Shown here piece by piece: positions 13,968 to 21,862 of a stretch of DNA of 36,566 nt. The translations under genes were made by a program, and so were the position numbers. Within the stretch, counting starts at the first letter, position 1. Every line of letters starts with the position of its first letter. The notes below the pieces were generated by a model, which worked only from the letters and a program-made list of their open reading frames with translations, was not told the origin of the DNA and did no database searches. Origin of the DNA: a virus; IMG/VR virus record IMGVR_UViG_3300032053_000240, positions 1-36,566 of that record, one strand, 5' to 3'.

Positions 13968-14702
13968 ATGGCTTTGAGTGTTCAAATCAAGATTGACGAA
14001 GCGAGTCTCAAGGAGGCCGAGCGGATTCTCGGGGCGATCCCCGGAGGGCTCAATCGCGTTCTGGTCCGCAGTTTCAATCGCGGTATCGACCAGGCGTTCA
14101 CGAAGTATAAGAATGCCATTAGCTCAGCGACCACGCTGCGTCCCACCATCGTCGGCAAGTCGATGAGTAAAAAGAAGGCGACGCGCGCCAATATCTCGGC
14201 CTCATTGTCGGCGGACCCGGTGCGGTTTCCTTTGGCCGTGTTCGAGGCCAAACAGACGAAGCAGACCAAAGCGGTCCGCAAAAAGATTGCCCGCGGCGTG
14301 GCCTCGCGGCTTGGATCGGGCCTGGGCGTTCGTTATCGCATCAGCCGGTACCAGCGGATGATCGAAGGGGCGTTTATCGCCACCGCGGTCGGCAAAAAAG
14401 GCGGGGCCCGAGGCGACTTGAGCACGAGTTCGGCCGAACGGCGGGCCGAATGGGAGGCGGAAGGATTGACGGCGGCCGAGATCAGAAAAAAGAGTCATAG
14501 GGGCGTTTTCAAAAGGCGAGGCGCCTCGCGGCTTCCGATTAGTGAAAAATACGGCCCGTCGATCTGGCGGGTCATCGTCAATGAGCCGGGGATCAAGGAC
14601 GCCGTGCCGGCGGAGGTGAGCGTCGATCTCAATACGCTTATCAACGATCAGATCGGCGTCGAGTTGAGGAATTGGGAAAAGAGATCGGCTGTGCCATTCT
14701 GA
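13968..14702 (+). CDS. minor tail protein Z-like
   Basis: The product is 244 aa, basic, with an N-terminal helical region and a C-terminal block RGVFKRRGASRLPISEKYGP (about residues 180-199) that is characteristic of lambda Z-family tail proteins, followed by a beta-rich end. Lambda gpZ (about 190 aa) is needed for correct tail completion and DNA positioning at the tail top. The start ATG follows a repeat ending in GTGGCTT and has no Shine-Dalgarno, so initiation may be leaderless-like or depend on coupling. Position between the FII-like and U-like genes matches the lambda order. Confidence 0.75.
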   Translation: MALSVQIKIDEASLKEAERILGAIPGGLNRVLVRSFNRGIDQAFTKYKNAISSATTLRPTIVGKSMSKKKATRANISASLSADPVRFPLAVFEAKQTKQTKAVRKKIARGVASRLGSGLGVRYRISRYQRMIEGAFIATAVGKKGGARGDLSTSSAERRAEWEAEGLTAAEIRKKSHRGVFKRRGASRLPISEKYGPSIWRVIVNEPGIKDAVPAEVSVDLNTLINDQIGVELRNWEKRSAVPF

Positions 14703-14704
14703 GA

Positions 14705-14732
14705 AATTAATCTGTGAAATCTGTGGCTAAAA
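14705..14732 (+). repeat. dispersed repeat before the first U-like gene
   Basis: AATCTGTGAAATCTGTGGC followed by TAAAA abuts the ATG at 14733, the same leader type as at 21838 and 22418. Confidence 0.7.
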
Positions 14733-15197
14733 ATGGAAACAGTACACGAACAGATCGCTCAATGGATCGCCGCCGCCCTGGACGGCAAGCAGGACGCGGA
14801 TGCGACGCTGACGCTGAGGGCGGTTCGGCCGAAGGTTCTCGATTGGACCGTCGAAGATTTCAAGCACGGCGACGTCGTGATCGAGGCCGATGGCATCGAG
14901 ACGGAAAGCCGCACGACGGTTTCGTCGCGGACGGAGAAAGCGACCTGGACATGTTATGGCATCATCCGGAAGCTGCCGGAGGGTATCGTGGCCGATACGG
15001 TTCTCTCTCGAATGATCGAGACGATTCGCCGGTTGCTTCTGGCGGGTAATTCGGCCGGGACGGCCTGCGGAGGCGTGGCCATCCGGATCGACTGCCCGAA
15101 AGCGGACTTTGAAATTATGTCAGGAGGCATGGTGGCGGAAGTGACTGTCGAGGTACTCTATAGAACGGCGCTGCTGAACGGCTATACGCAGGCATAA
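14733..15197 (+). CDS. tail terminator (gpU-like), copy 1
   Basis: The product is 154 aa, alpha/beta. In lambda gpU forms a ring that ends tail-tube growth and binds the head. This assignment comes from position (after Z, before the tube protein), size and fold-like pattern. The sequence is paralogous to the protein at 21863-22372: both have WIAAALDG, TLTLRAVRP/TLTLRIVRP, YGIIRKLPE/YGVIRSLPE, ETIRRL(L/I)LAGNS and RIDCP/NIDCP at matching positions. The start follows a repeat and lacks a Shine-Dalgarno. Confidence 0.65.
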   Translation: METVHEQIAQWIAAALDGKQDADATLTLRAVRPKVLDWTVEDFKHGDVVIEADGIETESRTTVSSRTEKATWTCYGIIRKLPEGIVADTVLSRMIETIRRLLLAGNSAGTACGGVAIRIDCPKADFEIMSGGMVAEVTVEVLYRTALLNGYTQA

Positions 15198-15236
15198 CAA
15201 TGAATTATGAACTCTGAACTTTGTTAGGAGCTAAAT

Positions 15237-15650
15237 ATGGCAACGAGTGGAATAACGGCAATTGGGACCACCGTAAAGTGGAATGGTACAGTGATTCCCG
15301 AACTCAAAGCACCCGCACCGGGCAGTCGGAAGGCCACGATCCATCCCGTGCTTACCTGTGATTCGACCAGCGGCTACGCCGACAAGATCGTAGGGGCCTT
15401 CGACGCGGGCCAGGTGACTTTGGCCTTCATTTACAATCCGGCCGCGGCCGCCGTCTATGCTCAACTTCAGACCGATTTCGACGCCCGGACAAAGGCGACT
15501 CTATTGGTGACTCATCCGACCGGCTCGAAGATGTCGGGACAGGCGGTCATAGCGGACCTGGGGGACCCGGGTTCCGGTGAAGCGGACGGGGTGGAGGAGT
15601 TCACGGTCACGTTCGAGCGATGCGGCGCCCATGCGCATACGGGAGTGTAA
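15237..15650 (+). CDS. major tail tube protein (gpV-like)
   Basis: The product is 137 aa, beta-rich and low in charge. The pattern GTTVKWNGTVIPEL, then SGYADKIVGAFDAGQVTL, ending EFTVTFERCG, fits the N-terminal tube domain of lambda V-type proteins, which stack as hexameric rings around the tape measure. It lacks the Ig-like C-terminal domain of lambda gpV. SD TTAGGAGC (about 15224-15231) precedes ATG 15237. The neighbouring tail terminator and tail chaperone genes support the call. Confidence 0.75.
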   Translation: MATSGITAIGTTVKWNGTVIPELKAPAPGSRKATIHPVLTCDSTSGYADKIVGAFDAGQVTLAFIYNPAAAAVYAQLQTDFDARTKATLLVTHPTGSKMSGQAVIADLGDPGSGEADGVEEFTVTFERCGAHAHTGV

Positions 15651-15658
15651 AAAGGAAA

Positions 15659-15722
15659 GATTAGCCACGAATGAACACGAAAATTACACGAATTATTCGT
15701 GATAATCAGTGAAAATTCACGG
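15659..15722 (+). repeat. dispersed repeat, near-complete palindromic unit
   Basis: TTAGCCACGAATGAACACG is followed by ACACGAATTATTCGTG, whose centre is self-complementary, then GTGAAAATTCACGGC as a decayed right arm. This is a version of the hairpins at 21763-21827 and 31207-31272. Confidence 0.75.
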
Positions 15723-15741
15723 CAAAAATGAAAGGAAGACA

Positions 15742-16185
15742 ATGTCACTGAAGGAAGACAAACAGGCAATTCTCGACGAATGGGACAAGATTCCGCAGGA
15801 AGATTACGAGATCGGCGGTCGAAAAATCGTGATTCGCGGCCTGACGGCTTACGATCTCGAAATGTACCGCAAATGGAAGAACGGCAGCGATGAGTTGAGG
15901 AGCTGCTCGGCCGGCTCGAAGCTGGTCCAGTTATCGCTCTACACAAAGGACGGCAATAGGTTGTTCGAGGACGCCGAGGTCAACGAGATCAACGGCAAGT
16001 TCGGCACGAAAATAGATGAGCTCGTGGACGTCATTCTGAGAGTCAACGGTTTCAACGCCGTCGGTGCGGACGCCATACTAAAAAACTTATTGAAGATCCT
16101 TGGCGTCGCTGGCTTGCGAGAACTGCAAGAGAGTATAAGTGTTCTGTTAGCGAGTTTTGCAAGCGCCACACTGCCTATGAGCTGA
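15742..16185 (+). CDS. tail assembly chaperone G
   Basis: The product is 147 aa from ATG 15742, which has SD AAAGGAAG; the frame extends upstream through repeat sequence and the earlier ATG 15709 is not favoured. The N-terminal part is acidic, with IVIRGLTAYDLEMYRKWKNG (about residues 32-51), matching tail chaperones that act on the tape measure before tube assembly. Near the 3' end codons CTA AAA AAC form an in-frame A AAA AAC slippery heptamer (16080-16086). Ribosomes that do not slip stop at TGA 16185. The chaperones are not part of the finished virion in lambda. Confidence 0.75.
   Translation: MSLKEDKQAILDEWDKIPQEDYEIGGRKIVIRGLTAYDLEMYRKWKNGSDELRSCSAGSKLVQLSLYTKDGNRLFEDAEVNEINGKFGTKIDELVDVILRVNGFNAVGADAILKNLLKILGVAGLRELQESISVLLASFASATLPMS
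16080..16086 (+). promoter_or_regulatory. programmed -1 frameshift site (A AAA AAC)
   Basis: The heptamer is in the correct phase of the G frame (ctA AAA AAC), the pattern X XXY YYZ. The -1 frame is open from here to 16400. The downstream sequence shows no hairpin that I can assign with confidence. Confidence 0.8.
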
Positions 16186-16400
16186 TCGAACAGTACATTA
16201 TCGAGCAGTATTGGCCCGTAGGGGAGCCGGCGGCCAATAGCAGGGCGTTGATCTCGGGCAGTTTCGGCTACAAGGATGAAAAGACGGCGAAGAAAATCAT
16301 GAAGATGCTCGACGGCACGTATCGTCCGAAAGAGCAAAAAACAGAAGTTGACCGGCAAGGGCTGGATGTAATTTTCAAGAATTTTTTTAATCAAACATAA
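16086..16400 (+). CDS. T extension of the G-T tail chaperone (-1 frame)
   Basis: In the -1 frame after the slippery site the sequence stays open for 104 codons, reading LIEDPWRRWLART, then YELIEQYIIEQYWPVGEP, then a basic helical stretch and VIFKNFFNQT before TAA 16398-16400. It has no initiator of its own in a useful position, as expected for a frameshift product. The fused G-T protein would be about 219 aa. In lambda the T part recruits the tube protein and the low G-T ratio is essential. The TAA overlaps the Shine-Dalgarno (AAGGAG) of the next gene. Confidence 0.78.
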   Translation, partial: LIEDPWRRWLARTAREYKCSVSEFCKRHTAYELIEQYIIEQYWPVGEPAANSRALISGSFGYKDEKTAKKIMKMLDGTYRPKEQKTEVDRQGLDVIFKNFFNQT

Positions 16401-16411
16401 GGAGATTAACC

Positions 16412-16924
16412 ATGTCTGTAGGATCTACACGATTGGGCGGTCAGGCCGGGGTTGTGATTGATTTGAAGGCCTTTCTGGCGGGCGACCTGAGCGAGTTCCA
16501 GGTACCCGTCGCCGTGGGCAACGTCGACTGGGCTTATGGTACCGGCGCCGGGGCCATCAATGTCATATATGCCGATACGATCACCCTGGCCGACGCCGCC
16601 AATACGACCCTGGATCTATACGCATCAGGGACGCTGCTGGATATCTTCAACCGGGCCCTGACGATGGCGGCCCTGAAATTCCTCTATATCAAGAACAAAT
16701 CCGCCGACGCGACCCTGAAGGTTTTTGGAGGGGCCTCTCTGGATATAGGGATATTAGCGGCCACGAATGACATTCTCACAATCAAACCAGGCGGAAGCTT
16801 TCTCTGGGCCGATCCATCGGCGGCGGGCCTGGTCATTACGACGAACAAAAATCTCAAGGTCGAGCACGACGGGACAGGCAGCTCCACGATGGACGTGGAC
16901 GTCATCGCAATGGGACTCGATTAA
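16412..16924 (+). CDS. small beta-rich virion-type protein (170 aa)
   Basis: SD AAGGAGA lies eight bases before ATG 16412. The product is low in charge, rich in Ala, Gly, Thr and Asp, and repeats short beta-strand patterns (ALKFLYIKNKSADATLKVFG, then ILTIKPGGSFLW). These IKN-S and PGG-x-F patterns are common in phage structural beta-sandwich proteins that coat fibres or heads. I cannot name a family. In lambda the tape measure follows G-T directly, so this gene marks the start of an inserted island. Confidence 0.55.
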   Translation: MSVGSTRLGGQAGVVIDLKAFLAGDLSEFQVPVAVGNVDWAYGTGAGAINVIYADTITLADAANTTLDLYASGTLLDIFNRALTMAALKFLYIKNKSADATLKVFGGASLDIGILAATNDILTIKPGGSFLWADPSAAGLVITTNKNLKVEHDGTGSSTMDVDVIAMGLD

Positions 16925-16929
16925 ACAGT

Positions 16930-17037
16930 TCTGGGTTCATGGAAATTAGTTCGTTGTTCGTAGTCGATGAACCATGAACTATCGACTATTGACCATTTAT
17001 GAACTACCGGCTATTGACTATTTTGCTGTTTTGCAGT
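16930..17037 (+). repeat. dispersed repeats overlapping the fibre gene start
   Basis: TTAGTTCGTTGTTCGTAG, GATGAACCATGAAC and a pair of CTATTGAC units (16984, 17012) run into the coding region, so residues 1-9 of the fibre product (MNYRLLTIL) are repeat-encoded. Confidence 0.65.
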
Positions 17038-19785
17038 CTGGTGGTCTTTGTCTTCGCCTTTGGCGGGTCCGTATCGCCGTTTGTGACGATTTTCATGCGA
17101 ACGGTCTTAAATGACGCCGATGCTCCGGCGGCCCGCACGACGTTGGGCGTGGGTACGGGTGATTCGCCGACGTTTGTGAATCTTTTACTGACCGGTTATG
17201 GGCAACTTCCTGAAATCTCAACCCCGCCCACACCGGATCCGAACATCCTTCGATTCTACGCCAAAGACGATGGGGCGGGAACTTCTCGGTTCTATATCCT
17301 CGACGGAGACGGATTGGAAACCGACCTGACGGGTGGCGGCGGTGGAGCAACAACTCTCGATGCGTTGCTGGACGTGGTCTTGGGAGGCGCACCTTATACC
17401 GACGGCAAGGTTCTCAGGGCCAACGGTGACGATTACGTCGATGCGGTTCTGGCGCATAGTGACCTCTCAGGGATAGGAACGAACACACATTCAGTCATCG
17501 ACTCCCATTTGGCCTCTACCGCGAATCCGCACAGTGTTACGGCGGCGCAGGCGGCAGCGGTCGCTACAACCGGCAATGAAACTATTGCGGGAATCAAGAC
17601 GTTCACTTCATTTCCCATCCTGCCTTCATCTTCGCCGACGACGGGCTACCAGGCCGTCCACAAGGCTTATGTCGATGCGTTTGTCCAAAGTCTGGAAGTC
17701 AAACTGGCCTGTAAGATAGCCACCACGGCGGCGGGGACATTAGCGACCAGTTTTGAGAACGGCGATACGATTGACGGCGTTGAACTGGCGACGGGCAATA
17801 GAATCCTCATCAAAGACCAGGCCGACGCTACGGCCAATGGTATCTATACCGTGAACGCCTCGGGCTCGCCGACGCGGGCGACGGATTACGATGTCTCCTC
17901 GGAAGTCCAGGAAGGTACTTATACCTTCATCACGGAAGGGACGGCGAACAACGGTTATCAGTTTGTCCAAATCACTATCGACCCCGTTCTTAATACGAAT
18001 GATCTCGTTTTTACATATCTGAATAAACCCGGCTCGAATACGGCGTCTTTAGGTGTGGAGCTTGTCGGCAACGACTTGAGAATCGACTTTCTGGCGACCG
18101 GCGGCATGGGACTGACCGGCAATGAGCTCAAAGTGAATGTGGACGGTTCGTCTATCGAGATTGCCGCCAATGCTCTTCAAGTCAAGGCGGTAGGTGTAAC
18201 GAACGCCATGCTGGCAGGCTCAATCGCCGACAGCAAATTGGCCACGATTTCGACGGCCAGTAAAGTTGATTGGGTAGCTGTGAACAAAACGGGTTCGGCA
18301 TTAAATGATCTTGCGGATGTCAACGCACCAAATCCTGGTGATCAACAAGTATTCACATACGATGGCGCGACTAACAAATGGGTCCCCCGAACAATCAGCG
18401 GCGGCGGAGGTGCGATCAGTGCCGCCGTCAGCGATGTCGATGTCTATAGTTCCGGCACGGTTGGTGCGAAGTGGACGAATATGCCCAACGCTACGACGGA
18501 ACTCTTCGGTGATACTTATTCCAGGGTCAAGTCGGATTTGACCTATGCCACATATTACCGGATCGTCGTCAATCAAACAGTCGCTGGTTACAGCACGGCA
18601 GACCTCAATCTCCAATACTCGACGGACAACGTGACCTATCAGGCGGCGGGCACGGCGGCTGGCGAATGCGCCGTCGGGGCGGGTATAGGCGTCAAGGTTG
18701 GGGCATGGGCAACTCTGGTTGCCGGCGCCCAGGGCGACGTGTGGCTGCGAATTGTCGGCAAGCAGGGCAATGGCGCCGTCGATCCCGTATTTCGTCAGGT
18801 GCGAATCCAGTTCAAGATGATGGCGGCCAGTGGAACATTGCATGACGCCGTCACGGTTGTGGACAGCCAGTCAATCAATCTCACACTTTCCACGCAACAG
18901 GTCACGGCGGATGTTAATGACAAAGATTATGGCGACGTGGTGGTTTCTTCGACGGGCTCTTCCTGGGCGGTCAAAGATGATTCCCATGCGCATACGACCA
19001 CGACGATCAGCGGTTTGGATATAAGTGATGATACGAACTTCGGTACGGCAATGGCGGCCATAGACCTACTCATCGCGTCCGGGGATGGTGTGGACGCCAA
19101 TACAGCCACACCCGCTAACGGGGACACGAAGCACCTGGCTACCGGCGACCAGATTTACGATTGGGTCATGGGTTTGGGATTTTTGACGGCAGTACCCGAT
19201 TCCTACATTCTCAATACCGGAGATATCGGCACGGGCGTCTATGACTTCGGCGGGGCGACCACGTTCGAGATACCCAATACGGCGGGCAACGTGACTTTGG
19301 GCGTCGTGGGTCAGATCGCCCTCGATAGCACGAACAAACAACTGGTGGTCTATGACGGGGTGGAAAAGTCCATTCCTTTGAATCATTCGGCACAACTTCA
19401 CGGCGATTTGGCGGGAATGTGGGATATCGTCCCCACATGGCAACTTATCGACATGGACCGCGGGGCCTCAGTTTTCCCCAACGGGATTGTCATCACGTCC
19501 TGGTACGTCGATTGTTCCGTGGCCGACCCCACGACGGAGCTCAATGCGAATCTCTATTACTGCGACGCTTTGGCGAACGGCGCGTTTCCCGGTGCGAATC
19601 CCGTGTTGGTCGATGTTCTGGATACGACGACGGGCAATTCATCCTGCGTAGATATGTCCGGCTCGGATTTGGGCAGCGGTGTGATTCCGACGGCGAAGAT
19701 TCTGTACGTTCTGATGGACGCCGACCCCACGGACGCCAATACGGCGTGGTCGATTATAGTCAACTTCTACATCCCGGAGGGTTAA
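16999..19785 (+). CDS. long tail fibre protein with signal-like N-terminus
   Basis: The product is 928 aa. The hydrophobic N-terminus (residues 4-22, LLTILLFCSLVVFVFAFGG minus its first residues) looks like a Sec signal or anchor. Typical fibre modules follow: AARTTLGVGTGDSPTF (about 43-58), the SVIDSHLASTANPHSVTAAQ block (about 164-183), and the ELATGNRILIKDQADATANG and IYTV segment (about 260-285) known from tail-fibre proteins. Gly/Ala-rich linkers separate repeated small beta domains, and the C-terminal 120 residues form a beta sandwich (DPTTELNANLYYCD). It probably contacts the host surface. Why a virion fibre should carry an export-type N-terminus is unclear; a later start would remove it. 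Confidence 0.78.
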   Translation: MNYRLLTILLFCSLVVFVFAFGGSVSPFVTIFMRTVLNDADAPAARTTLGVGTGDSPTFVNLLLTGYGQLPEISTPPTPDPNILRFYAKDDGAGTSRFYILDGDGLETDLTGGGGGATTLDALLDVVLGGAPYTDGKVLRANGDDYVDAVLAHSDLSGIGTNTHSVIDSHLASTANPHSVTAAQAAAVATTGNETIAGIKTFTSFPILPSSSPTTGYQAVHKAYVDAFVQSLEVKLACKIATTAAGTLATSFENGDTIDGVELATGNRILIKDQADATANGIYTVNASGSPTRATDYDVSSEVQEGTYTFITEGTANNGYQFVQITIDPVLNTNDLVFTYLNKPGSNTASLGVELVGNDLRIDFLATGGMGLTGNELKVNVDGSSIEIAANALQVKAVGVTNAMLAGSIADSKLATISTASKVDWVAVNKTGSALNDLADVNAPNPGDQQVFTYDGATNKWVPRTISGGGGAISAAVSDVDVYSSGTVGAKWTNMPNATTELFGDTYSRVKSDLTYATYYRIVVNQTVAGYSTADLNLQYSTDNVTYQAAGTAAGECAVGAGIGVKVGAWATLVAGAQGDVWLRIVGKQGNGAVDPVFRQVRIQFKMMAASGTLHDAVTVVDSQSINLTLSTQQVTADVNDKDYGDVVVSSTGSSWAVKDDSHAHTTTTISGLDISDDTNFGTAMAAIDLLIASGDGVDANTATPANGDTKHLATGDQIYDWVMGLGFLTAVPDSYILNTGDIGTGVYDFGGATTFEIPNTAGNVTLGVVGQIALDSTNKQLVVYDGVEKSIPLNHSAQLHGDLAGMWDIVPTWQLIDMDRGASVFPNGIVITSWYVDCSVADPTTELNANLYYCDALANGAFPGANPVLVDVLDTTTGNSSCVDMSGSDLGSGVIPTAKILYVLMDADPTDANTAWSIIVNFYIPEG

Positions 19786-19786
19786 G

Positions 19787-19900
19787 ATGATGTGGCTATA
19801 TGACATTCGAGAATTGAGATTGTTTCTACTGTTGATCACCTATTTATATGTGACTATACCGAGTGGACAGATTGATTGGTTATGGGAGATTCTGAGATGA
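19787..19900 (+). CDS. 37-residue membrane protein between fibre genes
   Basis: ATG 19787 follows a perfect GGAGG (19776-19780) with six bases of spacing, and the TGA overlaps the next gene's ATG (ATGA, 19897-19900). Residues about 9-26 (ELRLFLLLITYLYVTIP) form one hydrophobic span, and the end is amphipathic (QIDWLWEILR). The excellent signals at both ends argue that it is translated. No function is evident. It could be a small lysis or assembly protein, or a leader that couples translation of the LamG-like gene. Confidence 0.55.
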   Translation: MMWLYDIRELRLFLLLITYLYVTIPSGQIDWLWEILR

Positions 19901-20748
19901 AGTTTAGAGTATTTTTGATTTTTGTGTTCTGTCTTCTCTGTTCTATTGTTCAAGCGGACGGGCAATATGAGAACGACTTTTCTTCTGATGCTAACTGTGT
20001 GGCCCTCTGGCGGTTCGAGAATGGAGCGTTGACTACTGATTCTAAAGGAACTAATACTCTGACCAGCGTTGGGACGCCTTATGCTACGATAATCACGTAC
20101 CAGGAGGGACATGCCAGTGTCCAACTAAAAGCGGCCGAGGGCGATTATTTTTCTATAACAAACGCCAATCTCAATGCTGGCTTTCCAGGTAAAAATGGTG
20201 ACGTGAATAAAAAATTCACTGTAACGTGCTGGATAGCCCTGGAGAGTCTGCCGGGGACTGGGGACCCGGATTATGGGTATCGCTTCATAGCGAATATCGG
20301 TGAGACGGGCAAATTTTCCTGGTGTATTACTACAAACGAGAATGCTGGTTCTCACTATCCGAGCCTCCGATTGGGATATGACAATGGTAATAGTTGGGAA
20401 GATATTCTGGCTACTGGGCCGGTCTTACAGATTTTGCACTGGTATCATATTGGAATTACCTTTCAGGACTTGGATAAGGCTTACAAAATCCGCGTTTGGG
20501 ATGGTTCAAACGTCACTGAAACTACAGGCAACAGCACAAACAATATCAATATTGAAAACAGTTCTTTCGTTATTGGTCGCGTACCGGAAGGGCCATATGG
20601 GAGGTGGGATGGCATGATAGATGAGTTGGTAATTTTTAACGACATCCTCACGAGTGACGAAATTGATTATATTCGGCAAGGAACCTATCCAACGGGTTCT
20701 CCACCCGTCTCAGGCGGTGGCGCGACCGTCTATATGGGAAACTTCTGA
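19897..20748 (+). CDS. LamG/concanavalin-like lectin protein with signal peptide
   Basis: The product is 283 aa from ATG 19897 (SD GGGAG, 19884-19888). Residues 1-19 (MKFRVFLIFVFCLLCSIVQA) form a good Sec signal peptide with an A-D cleavage site. The rest follows the LamG/concanavalin A-like pattern: VALWRFENGALTTDSKGTN (start), a KFTVTCWIALESL strand pair, GKFSWCITTNEN, WYHIGITFQD, KIRVWDGSNV, and FVIGR...DGMIDELVIFNDILTSDE at the end. Such jelly-roll lectins bind carbohydrate. The DNA here looks AT-richer than its neighbours, suggesting separate origin. Export and carbohydrate binding are inferred. Confidence 0.78.
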   Translation: MKFRVFLIFVFCLLCSIVQADGQYENDFSSDANCVALWRFENGALTTDSKGTNTLTSVGTPYATIITYQEGHASVQLKAAEGDYFSITNANLNAGFPGKNGDVNKKFTVTCWIALESLPGTGDPDYGYRFIANIGETGKFSWCITTNENAGSHYPSLRLGYDNGNSWEDILATGPVLQILHWYHIGITFQDLDKAYKIRVWDGSNVTETTGNSTNNINIENSSFVIGRVPEGPYGRWDGMIDELVIFNDILTSDEIDYIRQGTYPTGSPPVSGGGATVYMGNF

Positions 20749-21755
20749 TGAAACAAAAAATCTTTAGCCACGAATTAACACGAATTATTGCGAAGATTTT
20801 TCTCTGTGTAATCTGTGGAATCTGTGGCTCGATACAAGCGGCCTCGGAGATCAACGCCTTTGCGCCGGGCGTTACGACGGCCTACGCGGTGGTCAGGCAG
20901 GCCGACGGCGGCGTTTGGTATCCAACGGGCCAGGTCTTCGAGACCTGGGGAACATCGGGCCGCACGGCGGCGGATTACGATATTGCCCTCACCGATAAGG
21001 GCGGCGATATGTTCGTGGGATCGTTTGATACGAACATCGCGGCGCAGTACTGTCACATCGTTACTCACTATCAGGCGGGCGGCTCGCCTGCCGATAGCGA
21101 CCCCGTCGTCTGGCAGGAATACGGCTACTGGAACGGTGCCACGTGGCAATCGGGTATCCCGGTGAGTGTTCCTACGAAAGAAGAGATTCGGGCCGAGATT
21201 GACGCCAACTCGACGCAATTAGCGACTATCGTCGCCGATACGAATGAGTTGCAAACCGACTGGACCAACGGCGGACGGCTCGATTTGCTCATCAACGCCA
21301 TACTCGAAGATACCGGGACCACGCTGCCGAATCAGATCACGGCTTTGGTTATACCTGACCCGGCCGGGACCGCGGCGGCGCTGCACATCATTACGGATGC
21401 CCTGATCAACGGAGAGAACGATCTATCCTCCGCCGAGGTCGAAGCGGCGATGACGGCGGCGCTCATTGATTACGATCCTCCGACGAAGGACGAGATGGAT
21501 GTCGCCATCGCGTCCGTCTCGGTCACGGTCGATAATGCGGCCATTGCCGACGCGGTTCACGACGAAGTAGTGGAAGGCACGGTCACGCTCCGCCAGGCGT
21601 TGCGGCTGTTCCTGTCCGTGATGACGGGCAAGAGCTCGGGCGGCGGCACGACAAGCATCACGTTCCGGGACATTGGCGATACGAAGAATAGGCTGAACGT
21701 CACAGTCGATAGCAAGGGCAACCGGACCGCGGTCAATACGAGGGACGGAAACTGA
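20748..21755 (+). CDS. phage tail-type protein with repeat-derived N-terminus
   Basis: The product is 335 aa. Start ATG 20748 overlaps the preceding TGA (TGATG). Residues 1-32 look like a signal peptide (IFLCVICGICGSIQAAS), yet they are read from the dispersed repeat CTCTGTGTAATCTGTGG. Residues 33-145 form a beta domain (TAYAVVRQADGGVWYPTG, then WQEYGYWNGATW). Residues 146-290 are helical, and the C-terminus has DAVHDEVVEGTVTLRQALRL, TSITFRDIGDTKNRL and VTVDSKGNRT, blocks I know from phage baseplate or tail proteins. It probably belongs to the adhesion part of the tail. The canonical phage C-terminus contrasts with the odd N-terminus. Confidence 0.7.
   Translation: MKQKIFSHELTRIIAKIFLCVICGICGSIQAASEINAFAPGVTTAYAVVRQADGGVWYPTGQVFETWGTSGRTAADYDIALTDKGGDMFVGSFDTNIAAQYCHIVTHYQAGGSPADSDPVVWQEYGYWNGATWQSGIPVSVPTKEEIRAEIDANSTQLATIVADTNELQTDWTNGGRLDLLINAILEDTGTTLPNQITALVIPDPAGTAAALHIITDALINGENDLSSAEVEAAMTAALIDYDPPTKDEMDVAIASVSVTVDNAAIADAVHDEVVEGTVTLRQALRLFLSVMTGKSSGGGTTSITFRDIGDTKNRLNVTVDSKGNRTAVNTRDGN
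20760..20832 (+). repeat. dispersed repeat read as a signal-peptide-like segment
   Basis: TTAGCCACGAATTAACACG, then GTGTAATCTGTGGAATCTG and TGTGGCTC lie inside the 5' end of the tail gene at 20748. They are canonical members of the intergenic repeat set, here in a coding frame. Confidence 0.8.
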
Positions 21756-21762
21756 AAGAATA

Positions 21763-21862
21763 TAGCCACGAAGTAACACGAAAACCACACGAAATTATTT
21801 GTGAAGATTAGTGAAAATTCGTGGCTAACTTATCTCTGTGGAATCTGTGAAATCTGTGTCTA
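21763..21862 (+). repeat. dispersed repeat hairpin plus AAATCTGTG leader
   Basis: TAGCCACGAA (21763-21772) pairs exactly with TTCGTGGCTA (21818-21827), enclosing further CACGAA / TTTGTG half-sites. It is followed by GTGGAATCTGTGAAATCTG and GTCTA directly before the ATG at 21863. Confidence 0.8.

Noticed and set aside
16974-17000. ATG 16974 as an earlier start near the fibre gene
   Set aside because: It lies in another frame within the same CTATTGAC repeat and does not lead into the fibre sequence.
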